Source: Bretschneidera sinensis
Taxonomy: Eukaryota > Streptophyta > Magnoliopsida > Brassicales > Akaniaceae
Assembly (NCBI GenBank): GCA_023935145.1
Contig: CM043703.1
Span: forward strand, 19,765,227 to 19,829,226
Length of the DNA: 64,000 bases
Reading direction: 5' to 3'
In this document: positions 46,444 to 57,600 of the stretch, in pieces
How the letters are laid out: every line of letters begins with the position of its first letter
Position numbering within the stretch: the first letter of the stretch is position 1
Made by a program: the position numbers and the translations under genes
The notes under the pieces: model-generated
Told to the model about the DNA's origin: nothing
Database searches by the model: none
The model's input: the letters and a program-made list of their open reading frames with translations, nothing else

Positions 46444-48355
46444 ATGGCCACCATTACAGCTGCCACCACATCGCCATTCTTCGGTACCCGTATCCAAAAT
46501 CCGATGCCAAGATCCGGAAGGTTCCAAGCCCTGTTAGGATTTGGAAGCAAGAAATCATCAGCACCACCACCACCGTCAAAGAAAACAAGTCCAAAACCAA
46601 GCACTGACCGGCCCGTTTGGTTCCCGGGGGCCACGCCACCCGAATGGTTGGATGGGTCAATGATCGGGGACCGGGGATTCGACCCGTTCGGGTTGGGTAA
46701 GCCGGCGGAGTACCTGCAGTTCGACTTCGACTCGCTGGACCAGAACCTAGCGAAGAACGTGGCAGGAGACGTAATCGGGTTCCGGGGGGATACAACGGAG
46801 TTGCGGCCGACGCCGTTTCAGCCGTACAGCGAGGTGTTCGGTTTGCAGAGGTTTAGGGAGTGCGAGTTGATCCATGGGAGGTGGGCCATGTTGGGTACTC
46901 TTGGTGCCATTGCCGTTGAGGCTCTTACTGGAGTTGCATGGCAAGATGCTGGAAAGGTATCTATTCCTCTTCCTGCAAATGGTAAATACAACATTTGTGG
47001 AATGATTAAAAAAAAAAAAATACAAGCACAGTATAAATTACACTCATTTTTAACACTTAATAATGGATCGAGCAGTACCATGATTAATTTGTCTTTCTCT
47101 ACAAAGAAAACATTTTTTTTTGGCAACAAATACGGTCTTTTAAAAGTATGTATTATTTAAAAAAGTATGTAATATTTTTTATGTAGACTTTATATACTTT
47201 TTTTTAACAATTACTTAATTACACACTCTAAGAAGATTGAATCTCTTAGATCTCACCCTTAATATTTACCCCATTTGAGGAAGGAAAATATGTTAATTAA
47301 TTAGAAGAATTTCATTAGACTCTGTTGTTAATTAATTATACACAGCAGGTGTAGTTAAATTTTAATGTTGTCTTGAAATATAAATAAATAATGTTTGTGC
47401 GGGAAAAGATCTTTTATAGTTAAGATATGTTTTGTTGGTGCGGTTGAGTTTTAATGGTGAATTTAAAACTCATCTCATTAAATTTTCAATATTTAATAAA
47501 GTAATTTTTAGATCCACAATAAAAAACATCAACGAGAAATTTTTATCCGGTCAAGTGAAACCTTAATACATTAATTTTTAAAATTTTTATTGATAATATT
47601 AATTTAATTTATATAAATATTATCAATAAAATTTTTTAAAATTATTAATCAAATTTTCACAGCAAACAAAAATTTCTCTCATTGCAAACTTTTTCAAAAT
47701 TACCCATCTTCTTTAGGGTGGATTAGGAGGTGAGAACAAAAAAGAGAGAAAAAACATTAAAAAAAACTACTACGTCTAAACACAAACTATTACCAAGAAA
47801 ATACGTACAGGGCAAGGCACAGACAGCATTTTGTTCACCGTGTCTTCCTGCTATCCAAGCAAAATTTGTGATAAAGCAATTACTGAAGATGACAAATCGA
47901 CCATGATGATGATGTTGACAACAACAATAAAGACATAAAATTCAATTATTGGTAATTAATTATTTTTTTATTAGGAAAAAAAAAAAGAAAAAGAGAAAAT
48001 AGAAGAAATTAAATAATGGTGGCTTAATTTTGACCAGGTAGAGTTAGTGGAGGGATCATCATACTTGGGCTTTACACTTCCTTTCTCATTGACGACATTG
48101 ATATGGATAGAGGTACTAGTAATTGGTTACATAGAGTTTCAAAGGAATGCAGAGCTTGACCCAGAGAAGAGGCTTTACCCTGGTGGCTACTTTGATCCTC
48201 TTGGCTTAGCATCAGATCCTGAAAAGTTAGAGAGGCTTCAATTGGCAGAGATCAAGCACTCTCGTCTCGCTATGGTAGCTTTCCTCATCTTTGCAATTCA
48301 GGCTGCTACCACTGGAAAAGGCCCCATCAGCTTTGTCGCCACCTTTAACAAATGA
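46444..48355 (+). CDS. LHCB4.3: CP29-type chlorophyll a/b-binding protein LHCB4.3 (LHCB8), two exons, 276 aa
   Basis: A minor antenna protein of photosystem II in the thylakoid membrane; it binds chlorophylls and xanthophylls and links major LHCII to the core. Exon 1 is 46,444-46,956 (171 codons) and exon 2 is 48,038-48,355. The GT-AG intron is 1,081 bp, phase 0. Residues 1-~35 look like a chloroplast transit peptide. Then come DRPVWFPG and [20 protein letters not shown], helix B with the pigment-binding [10 protein letters not shown] (141-150), helix C (~191-207) and helix A with [10 protein letters not shown] (241-250). The chain stops at [14 protein letters not shown]: the tail present in LHCB4.1/4.2 is absent, the known hallmark of the LHCB4.3 form. 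The chosen ATG starts at MATITAATT; an upstream in-frame ATG at 46,348 would read through the TA microsatellite and is unlikely. No defects seen. Confidence 0.95.
47570..47650. repeat. AT-rich fold-back in the LHCB4.3 intron
   Basis: AAAATTTTTATTGATAATAT and, after ~16 bp, ATATTATCAATAAAATTTTT form a near-perfect hairpin. The same words (ATTATCAATAAAA...TTTTAAAATTTT) occur in each of the three promoter repeats upstream of the gene. Confidence 0.7.
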
Positions 48356-48437
48356 TCACCTACTTTAAGAGAATTTGTATAACATAATTTAACTCTGCAA
48401 TGGATCGTATGTATGTTCTTGTACTATATTGCGTAAA

Positions 48438-48439
<2 letters not shown>

Positions 48440-48475
<36 letters not shown>
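48440..48475. repeat. TG/TA microsatellite downstream of LHCB4.3
   Basis: GTGTGTGTA followed by about 13 TA repeats, 85-120 bp after the stop codon, probably in or just past the 3' UTR. Confidence 0.9.
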
Positions 48476-48477
<2 letters not shown>

Positions 48478-48539
48478 TAGTAAATCGTAATGTCTCAACA
48501 GAACCTACCCAAGGCTAACTGCTGATCTTCATTAATTGC

Positions 48540-49430
48540 TTATGACATATCAGCATCGTCCATAGAACGATCAGATCCAGGAACAGCCACTGACATTGCA
48601 AGAGCCTGATCAAGTAAGGCTTTCTCATCAAATCAACTGTATATGCCATCCCATGATGTTGAGAAAGCAATTAATATAAAAAGAGAGAGTTTATGTTGAA
48701 AAAGTGACATTCAAAGCAGTAAAAGTATTGTAGGTGAAAGTCACTAACCATTAATTCAGTACTTTTCTCAGTTGTTTCAGCAGCAATAGCATTAGTATGC
48801 TCGGTATGGTTATATATATCCTTTGAGCAGCTTCTTACGCAGCCTTTATGGCAGTAGCTTCTCGAGCAGCTCTTGACGGGTTTGATATTTGTCCATTGCA
48901 TGAATAATAAAAATAAATCGAAAGAAAATAATAAAATACGATATATTCATGTTCATTCTAAAACAAGAATAAAATTACGTCATGTAAGAAATTTTATTTT
49001 AATTAACCTTTCAAATCTATATAAAGAGTATTTATAAACAACTTAAAAACTTAATTAAGATTTTCGTCTTGCTGTTAATTGTGGTTATTCATGGATCCAA
49101 ACCTAAATCATCGAATAGAAAACTAAAGTTCAAAATATTCATAAGATCTAACAATAAAAAGCTTTGAACCTTATTTTTACCCACTCACCGAAGAGGAGAC
49201 CCATAAAATATGTGTCAATTATATAACACCCTTTTAGCGGCAGCTTCTTGCCTTTCTCTCTCCCCTTCCCTGGAAACTCTAAGTGCAAGAGCCAACTCAA
49301 GATCAAAATTGAGATTTGCACCAAAATCAAAGTTTCTACCTACTGCACAAAGCCACTCCCTCCTTCACCACCACCAATGAATACAAGTGCGTTGCCGGAG
49401 GTTAAAGAATTATGGGTACATTTTTTTTCC
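48540..49430 (-). pseudogene. Decayed copy of 26S proteasome ubiquitin receptor RPN10 (C-terminal half)
   Basis: Minus-strand translation shows pieces of RPN10 (PSMD4) in the right order. A GGGEGGSGF segment near 49,365 comes first. Then comes a ubiquitin-interacting-motif region with LELALALRVS followed by ERERQEAAAKR (~49,225-49,320). Next is AAREATAIKAA-stop-EAAQR (~48,830-48,885), then AETTEKSTELM, then a second UIM-like segment EKALLDQALAMSV (~48,585-48,625), ending at a stop at 48,540. Frameshifts, at least one internal stop and mismatched splice phases mean it cannot encode the receptor. The vWA domain is absent. Intron-like gaps remain, which favours a segmental rather than a processed copy. 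Confidence 0.75.
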
Positions 49431-50129
49431 AAGGCAAACTTTTTGTTAAAAAACATGTCCGGTAACTTTTACATTAATAAATATCCTAAAAACAGATTAA
49501 TTCATCATAAAAAAATGTGTACTTAAAATTATATATTTGAAATATGTAATAACTGTATTAAGCATAGTTATAAACTGTCTGCTTTTTTTTTTTTATCTCA
49601 ATATTTATTTCAGTGCTTGATGGCTGTTGGACAATTGATTGTTGAGCTTTTTTCTTTTGTTTGTAAAAACAATGGGAATAGCTGGGATTTTTGTAGGTAA
49701 TGGAAGAGATGCATGCTCATGGTAACTTGTGATTTGTCTTTTAATATGAAGAAATGTGTCTTCTGAACTTGTATTCAAAAGACATATTGAATACTCATCA
49801 TGAGCACTCCACCTGATCCGAAATCTAACATGGTGAAATAAGATGATCACTAACTTAAGCTAGTATATTCCAGGGATTCTCTATTATAGCTTTAGAAGCC
49901 ACAAACCAATTAGAATTGGTAATATATACTTATCAAAGGAGCATAAAAAATGCCCATAGACTAAACATTGTTTCCTTTTATTCTCCCCCCCCCCCCCCCT
50001 CCCTCTTAATTTCTGGGGAATCAAACAGAAATTATCCATATCCATATACCTATATTCATGATCAATCACCTCAAACACCACAAAGTTTTTGAAGCCAAAC
50101 ATCTGCATACAGAACTTTCAAAAACCTCT
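49431..50129. other. Spacer with a poly-C tract
   Basis: No gene seen. A C15 run lies at 49,985-49,999. Confidence 0.5.
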
Positions 50130-50420
50130 TATTTATCCCAAGTGATCTCTTCTACTCTTCAACAAAATGACTTCACAGAATAATTACCATCAGTGCAATA
50201 TTTCCAAATCATTTTATCTACCTTTTCTTTGCACAAAACAACCTTATTAATGATAGACCATCGCTTATTCTTTTTCCTCAACTCCCAAATCAAAGATTCT
50301 TCTCTTCAATTTAACATTCCAATGCCAAACATTTTTCTCCCAAAACCTAAATTCAGATATAGTTCCTGTTTTATTAACAGCCAAAGAAAAGAATCCTTCG
50401 GAATGCAAACTCAAAGTTAA
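50130..50420 (-). pseudogene. LINE ORF2 fragment (post-RT region)
   Basis: Minus-strand frames give SLAVNKTGTISEFRFWEKNV followed by WNVKLKRRIFDLG, and after a frameshift MIWKYCTDGNYSVKSF. These resemble the stretch of plant L1-type ORF2 between RT and the terminal zinc knuckle (W..R.L.R..FDWE..; D.. W....G.YSVKSFY). It is short and broken. Confidence 0.5.
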
Positions 50421-51320
50421 ATTGTATGGCGGCTCAAAAAAAAATTGTATTGTATGGTTGCCGTTTCTTATTTATTTATTTTTATTTAATAAAAAATCAA
50501 TTAACAAATAAAAAAAATGTTTGGTTATTCTATTTCTAATTATTTTTGGCAATATTTTCAAAATGGAAAAAGAAAATAGTTTGGAAACAGAGTAAATAAG
50601 CAAAGACATAATATACATATATAAAAAATAAATAAATAAAACCCCTTTTCGATTGAAGCATGACAAAAAGGATCTGGCAGTGATTGCTTGAGACTATGAG
50701 AGAGTAGAAAATCATCTTCCTCTTAATAGTCATCGAAAATCAATAGAAATCGATTACACAAAAAACATAAATTGTTATAAAAAAAGAGGCTCGAATTGAT
50801 CTAAGACTAATGGCAATTGATGAAACTTACCTTGTCAGTGAGTTAGGGTCTCAATGAGGGAAGAGAATCAGAGTATAATATTGATATCAATTGATTCAGG
50901 ATTATGACATAAATATTTATTTAAAATTTAATTTTAAATAAATTCAAATAAATTTTTGATATAATTTTGTTTAAACTGTAGAATTAAAATAATTTTTTCT
51001 TGAAAATCAATTAAGAATTCAGTCCACTTTTTTAAGTTTACTTTTTATAACCCTAACATTATTATATGGTCCTATACTCCTCAACAATCCATATGCCAAT
51101 GCATAGCCCATAACCTCCCAAAAGACAAAACCACTCCATAGAAATCAAATGCCAAATACTTAGTAAGCAAAATTCCCCACGAATTTGAAAACACCAAAAA
51201 AATGAAAACTAGTAGAATACCATAGAGACACCGATAATATCGATCAAATCCAACCAACTAGATCTTTTTTCTGTCTAAACCCCTGTTTAGCAAGAATACC
51301 AACCATATAAAATGCTTCTC
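50421..51320. other. AT-rich spacer, no gene seen
   Basis: Short overlapping frames on the minus strand at 50,472-50,733 are low-complexity and hydrophobic; nothing is recognised. Confidence 0.45.
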
Positions 51321-51323
51321 TTA

Positions 51324-52193
51324 GGGGTTGTTTGGTATGAGGTACAAAAGTGAGGCATGACTAAATTAGTCTCATATAAACAGTTAATTTCATGTTTAAT
51401 TGGAGGGATTGATTGTTCACATGGGATTAGGGTGAGACAAACTTAGTCCTAATCCTATGAAATCTGTCCAACCCTTGAAAAAAACTTATCCTACCAAAAC
51501 TTTTTTTGTTCTTTCTATACCCTCTCTAGTTCATGCTTCTTCTTACTCTTCTATTTTTCCAACAAAATTTTGGTGAATTTCATACCTTTCTGTTTTCCCT
51601 CCCTCATTTTCATACCCTTCTCTTCTTCCCCTATCTTATTTTTTGGAGAATTTCAAGTGGCACCACCCACACCATCAGCATCAGGAGGACCTCGCGATAT
51701 AAATCCACTAAGTTTCGTCAAGATTTTCCATTACTACCGTTGAAAAATCAAGCCACTAGAATCTGACTGCACCATCCGCTTTGAAATTCTGCAATCTATT
51801 TGGATTTGGTGTTCGTTCGCCGAAATTCCGCCGAAAAACGGTCGAAAACCATCAAACTACTGTGACCTTCACAATCGTCGATCTACTTTTTCGGTGACTT
51901 TTAAGTTGAGCCGCTGCCATCATTGAACTCGTCTTGAATCGATGACCATAACCTATGAAGAAAGATGAAGAAGGAAGAGAAAGGAGATGAAGGGAAAAAA
52001 AAACTCTCTCTGTCGTGAAACAGAGGAAGAAGAAGAAAAATGAAAGAAAAAAATTAAGGTTATATATATATATATTTAAAGGATTTATAAAAAAAAAATG
52101 AGAAGAAAATTTTAATCTTATATTTGTTATCCCACTATAATCCTAATCCTAATCCTATCCCATTGCAATCCTGTCCGTGAACCAAATAGACCC
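51324..52193. mobile_element. PIF/Harbinger-type non-autonomous element
   Basis: 870 bp. The left end GGGGTTGTTTGGTATGAGG and the reverse complement of the right end (GGGTCTATTTGGTTCACGG) are imperfect TIRs, flanked on both sides by TTA (51,321-51,323 and 52,194-52,196). GGG..TGTTTGGT ends with a TTA target are diagnostic of Tourist/PIF-Harbinger. Near the ends lie repeated CCTAATCCTAATCC words. No transposase is seen. Confidence 0.8.
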
Positions 52194-52196
52194 TTA

Positions 52197-52801
52197 CAGT
52201 ATGAACAATTTGAACTTTGCCTAATTGTTGTAATCTTGCCTAGATATCGATGAACACATTATTGAATCTCCACGGCCTATATGAACAACCATTAGATGAT
52301 AAATTACCTTAAGTTTCTATCTAACATTTTTCAATTGCCTTGGTTATGATTACAGTTTTAAACTTCAAACATGTCTATAGGTTATATGGAAGAAGTGAGA
52401 TTGTTTAGTTTCTCTTCCACATAATAAAGCTTTTGGACTTAATATTATGGGTATTGTTTAGGCATGAAGCACAAAAAATTAACCAAACATATGGCCAGTT
52501 TATTTTAAATAAACTCCAACTTTCTTAACAAACCAAATATAAATTGAATTCCATAAAAACTACAAAATTCATTTAAATCAAATGGTCTGTTAGTAAGGAT
52601 TTGGCATTGATTCAATTGTATTTCTGGGTGAGATAACAATGTTTCGTATTTCTCTGGAATAGGCAGTGATATTTATCTTACATACAGCAACTGATATAAA
52701 CAAAAAGGTGATTAAGAAATTTAAGAAAAAAAGTGAAGGGTAAAATCAGAAACGGAAGAATACCATCAATACCATTATTTAGCTTACTTTAATAGTGTGT
52801 G

Positions 52802-52834
<33 letters not shown>

Positions 52835-53256
52835 ATACATGAACATATACATATATATGTTAAAAATATTTGTGTATGAATGCTTTAATTCTTGTTACTA
52901 AAAATAATTTGTACTAACAATTAAACAAGAAATAAAGGACAAGAAAACTTAGCTATAGAGGTATGCAAAATTGTTGTCCTTAAAGGTAGATTTTGCGTCC
53001 CCGAAGTCTTTGAATTGGCATGTTTCGTCTCAAAGTGTTTACCCTCTTAAATTCAACTATAGTAATCATTTGTATGAACGTATATCCACTACAAAGGCTA
53101 AAGGATTGCTACTGGAAATTCCTTGCTACTTGTACTTTATAAGACTCTCTAAATTGTCAAGAAATGATACTCACAAAGAAGAGAGAACATAGAAAAATGA
53201 TTGTTGTGTACTCTTAAAAATGGGAGAGGAGAAGAGTTTATATAGCGTTATCTCCA
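52197..53256. other. Spacer with TA/TG microsatellite
   Basis: (TA)n(TG)n lies at about 52,794-52,836. No gene is recognised; the frame at 52,971-53,192 matches nothing I know. Confidence 0.5.
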
Positions 53257-53383
53257 ATGGTTAGTTTGACCAATAACGGCTAGTTGGACCATAACGGTTA
53301 GTTTGACTCCGACGGTTAGTTTGTCTTCAACGGTTAGTTTGTCTTCAATGGCTAGTTTGACCACAACGGTTAGTTTGACTAAG
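53257..53383. repeat. 18-bp minisatellite, seven copies
   Basis: Tandem ACGGTTAGTTTGACTCCG / ACGGTTAGTTTGTCTTCA-type units, 18 bp each with small variation (first unit 19 bp). It lies ~120 bp outside the Sirevirus-like LTR. Confidence 0.92.
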
Positions 53384-53504
53384 ATGATAGGTGTTTTGAA
53401 ACACTTAAAAATAAATCTAACAATCCCCTACATGTTTTAAAACACTTTATTAACAGTAGCAATGAATACAAGGAAATTATGCATTACCGATAGTGCCTTT
53501 CTAT

Positions 53505-54821
53505 AGACCAAGGTACAAACCCAAGAGGGGGTGAATTGGTTTTTAAAAACTTTTTGCAATTAACACACAATTTTTTGACAATTTACTCAAGTAAAGCACA
53601 TAATAAATAAGATGCTTGAAATAAAGAAGTAAGGGAAGAGCATATACAAACTCCTTTTATAGTGGTTCAGTAATATCGGAATCTTACCGACCCTAATTAT
53701 AGTCGAGCAACTTCACGGGTGATGCCCAAACCTTACAAGCACTCTCTTCCATAAAGAAGTTACATGGAAGTGTTTAATTCTAAACACTCTAAGAATTATA
53801 CCAACTTTTTCTCTTTACAATGATTGATATTGAATATAATGGAAAATAAAAGAGATAGCAATAAATTCTTTACAAGATGAAGATGATCTCTCTTTTAATA
53901 ACAAAGCTTGATAAATGCCCCAAATGAATTTTTTCAAAGCTTTCAAGAGTATTAATGAGCTGATTTTGAAATTGAATGTTCTTGCTTGTTATTTAAATGC
54001 TCATTGATGAGGGTTTTTATAGCCTTAGCCTTCTATGACCGTTAGACACAGATTTGGTAGGTTTGGAGCATTAATTGCTCAAATCTCGCATCTAGATTTT
54101 GAAAACTAGTTGTTTTTCTCGACAGGACAATTAACTATGAAAAATGAACAGTTGATTGTCCTCTCTTGAATTTGAAATTCTGGGCTTAAAATGATTTGGA
54201 CAGTCGACTGTCTAAATGGGCACTCGACTATGAAACTCTCTGTCTCTTTCACAGTCAACTGTATTTTGATCTACAGTTGATTGCCCATTTTGTTTTCAAA
54301 ATGGGAAGTTTACAAAGAATTGGACAGTCGACTATCAAAATGGACAGTCGACTGTGAAACTCTCTGTCTTTTTCATAGTCGATTATCTATTTCCCACATT
54401 CAACTATCTATTTTAGTTTTTAAAATGGTCAGTTACAGAGACTTAACAGTCGACTGTCGAAACTCCACAGTCGACTCTCAATTTTAGAAAACTTAGACTT
54501 TTAAGTTAGTTTTTGACAGAAATGAGTTTTTGATTAACCAAAACATTTTTCGAAAGAGTTTTTGAGCCAAGATAAAGCTAAGAAACTAAAGGAGAGGTTT
54601 ACATGTAAAGGTAAACTACCTTAGAATCTAAACTTAGTCTTCGATTTTCTTTCGAATGTCTCTCAAGTGTAATCTCTTCTTCTTTATGCTTGAATTACAT
54701 CTTATCCTTGAGTTGGATCCTTAAGCTTAATGAAAAATACTTAGATAAAACTATTAGCATAGTTAAAACACTGTTTTGTCATAATTAAAATCAAATAAGG
54801 GTCAACAATCTCCCCATTTTT
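53505..54821 (-). mobile_element. Sirevirus-like copia 3' LTR and polypurine tract
   Basis: On the minus strand the polypurine tract AAAAATGGGGAGAT (plus 54,808-54,821) is followed by the LTR start TGTTGACCC (54,807 leftward). The LTR runs ~1.3 kb to the AATTCACCCCCTCTTGGGTT region near 53,520; its exact end is not clear. It contains multiple GTCGACTG-centred palindromes (54,180-54,480) and aligns with the LTR at 5,095-6,302. TCATCATCAAAAATGGGGAG before the LTR is the typical Sirevirus 3' junction. Confidence 0.8.
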
Positions 54822-55257
54822 GATGATGACAAAACTAAAATGAGAAAAATAGTTTTAAAGACTAAGTGTTGGGTTTTTACAAAAAAACGGACAGAGTCTC
54901 CTTTGTTTTTAGGGTAAAACCAACTTGTAAAAGCATTAAAAAGAAAATCCAACCAAGCATATATATTAACTTGTAAAAATGGAACAAGGTTTCCCCTTAA
55001 TTTATGCATACATACGATCCTTATTGTCTTGTTCTTTTTCTCTGTTTTCTCTTCTTTCTCTATTCTCTATTCTCTATTCTCTTTTCTCTACTTTTTCTAT
55101 GTTTTCTCCCCCTTTTTGCCATCAACACAAAAGAGTCGAAGAGATACACCAAGATATATATACATTCAAAGATAAGCAAAGAGAACATAGAAGTTAAAGC
55201 TAAGACATGGCATTATATAAAAGTTCAAACCAAGAAAGCTCATGAAAGAGCAAATTT

Positions 55258-55853
55258 CCTGAAAATATGTGTCGTGAGCTCAAGTAACTACTATAAGAAA
55301 CATAATAAGCTTATCTAAGATAGATAGAGTATGCTAAATTGAACTTACATACAAAAGTTTAACCCAAAATAAATACCGAAAGAGCTCCCGGGAAGAATCA
55401 GAAAACTGATACATGAGCTAAAGGTAATAATACTCATTCAATATCTAAAAGAAGAGCTAGGTTGCCAAAACACATTTATTAAAAGAAAATAAATAGCCGA
55501 GGTTCCCATAAACCTAGCAAATAAACAGTGTATAACTAACAATCATCATGTCATTCCTGAAAATATGTGTCGTGAGCTCAAGTAACTGCTATAAGAAACA
55601 TAATAAGCTTATCTAGGATAGATAGAGTATGCTAAATTGAACTTGTATACAAAAAATTAACCCAAAATAAATACCGGAAGAGCTCCCGAGAAAAATCAGA
55701 AAATTAATAAATTAGCTAAAGGTAATAATACTCATTCAATATCTAAAAGAAGAGCTAGGTTGCCAAAACACATTCATTAAAAGAAAATAGACAGTTGAGG
55801 TTCCCGTAAACCTAGCAAATAAGCAGTGTATAGCTAACAATCATCATGTTATG
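55258..55853. repeat. 298-bp tandem duplication in the Sirevirus-like element
   Basis: CCTGAAAATATGTGTCGTGA starts at 55,258 and again at 55,556. The two copies differ by scattered substitutions. It lies between the envelope-like ORF and the polypurine tract, in untranslated sequence. Confidence 0.92.
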
Positions 55854-55939
55854 AAGTAAAATGCATAAAAGGAAAAATACATGTCCTTGCAAATATTTTG
55901 ACATATTTCTAAAATAAAAAACAATGAAAGATATCAAGG

Positions 55940-57121
55940 GGCGTCCGAGGGTCGATGAAGCCTCGTGATCTGGTCTCTAATCTCCTCAAGCTCACCATTG
56001 ATGATATTGAAATGAGCATTCATTGTAATGAAATGGAGGAAATCTCATCCTTGAATGTATTATAATGTATTATAATATGATGACCTAGAATAGCTAACGC
56101 CAGCACCAGTAGTTGTCTCATTCTCGGGCTCATTATCCTCTGCTATACTCTCATCAGTGGGAGCAACTCCATCAGGTTTTCTTCTCCAAATCTTCTAAGT
56201 TGGATCATAGATGGCATATACAGTGTGCTCCTAGGTGAACTCCTCTAACTGAATCAACTTCATCCTAGTGAAAGTGGACTTATTGAAGACATCAGTAGTA
56301 GGAAACTCCATCTTTTCCTCTCCAAAGAGGGAAACCCCATAATACTTCAGAATTCTGGTGATGAGTATCCCAAATGGTAGTCCACCCAACTTCTTCTCAG
56401 CCCTCTCAATCATCTTAGCCATAATCAGACTATAGATGTTATATTGAATCCCATTCATCAAGTTCCATAGGATGTATACATCTAGCTCGCTTAAATATGT
56501 ATGGCTCCCATTCTTGGGAGATATGTAGTAACCAATGATTAAGTGAACCACCCGACTAACTATGGTTAGGGCACTGGTGTCTTTAAAGGTGGCGCCGAAG
56601 GTATAGGTGGGGTTACCTCTAAGGATCCTAAGAGCTCCCTACTTGTCAAAGTCCTCAGCCCAGTTGAAAGTGTCTACCCACTCTTGACCACACCTGGGTA
56701 TTTGTAAGATTTCAAACAACATGTTTTCATTAACTAAAATGGTATTTCTTTTAACGAATGTGTTGAATGATAACCCAACAGAGGAGGCTCTCTCAAGATT
56801 GGCATAAAATAGTCTAATTAATCTAGGGTATGCAACTTCAGAAAGAGTGACTATAAGTTCCCAAATGACAATAATAAAATAATGCTCTATGTTCATGTCA
56901 TTACTTTTTAAATTCTGAAAATCTATCAAGCGATCCATTATAATTTCTTTGCTAAAGATATGGTTGTCATATCCTGATTTTGCAGCAGCATTGATGAAGA
57001 GATTGTGGTCCACAACCCCTTTCTGACGTTTTTGCCCTACGCCATTGCCGCTTTTTTTGGAGCTCGAAGAGGGTACTGTTTTAGGCATTTTTTGGAGAAA
57101 ATAAACTGTGGGATTGATCAA
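55940..57121 (-). pseudogene. Envelope-like ORF of a Sirevirus-type copia element, broken
   Basis: The minus-strand frame from 57,121 runs 160 codons to a single TAG at 56,639, then continues in the same frame to a second stop at 56,228. The similarity can be followed to ~55,940. Early residues are Ser/Lys-rich (SSSSKKSGNG). A 'putative plant transposon protein'-type region follows (LIRLFYANLE, IPRCGQEWVDTF and, after the stop, LGGLPFGILITRILKYYGV, the usual LPYGmLiTRi box). Its place after pol and before the polypurine tract is that of the extra ORF in envelope-carrying Sireviruses; Athila-type elements carry similar domains. Function is not established for the family. Confidence 0.7.
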
Positions 57122-57239
57122 AAAGTGTAGAGAGAGTGTTTCTTTGGAAGAAATTTAATGTATTTTAGGCTAATTTGGTGAGAAATCATGAAATTTCAAA
57201 GAAAAGAGAAAGGTTATGCGAATAGGGTTTGAAAAATTG

Positions 57240-57600
57240 GGGATTTTTGAGGTTGAAGACGAAGTGCAGGCTTTATAGTCGCGATTGGATAGTTGACTGT
57301 CAAAAAAAGGCAATCAACTGTCATTTTTAAATCAAAGGACCATATATAGACTCGCGATTGGATAGTCAACTGTCGAAAATGGGCAGTCGATTGTCCTTTT
57401 TAAATCAAAGGACCGGACAGGAGGGACAGTCGACTGTTCATATAGACAGTTGACTGTGAAAGTCTCTGTCCCTTGCACAGTCGATTGTACGACACCATGT
57501 TCATGTGGACAGTCAAAGGCGAAAGTCTCTGTCCCTTAGATAGTTGACTATCAAATATGGACAGTCGACTGTGCAATGTCTATAATTGAAATTTTGAAAG
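57240..57600. repeat. Cluster of GTCGACTG-centred palindromes upstream of the envelope-like ORF
   Basis: About seven intact or mutated copies of ACAGTCGACTGT are embedded in short repeated phrases such as GTGAAAGTCTCTGTCCCTT. The same motif is repeated in this element's LTR and in the LTR at 5.1-6.3 kb. Confidence 0.8.

Noticed and set aside
48671..48901. A 76-codon ORF with several Cys and His residues
   Set aside because: It overlaps the RPN10 remnant mostly in another frame; the similarity to RPN10 explains the sequence better.
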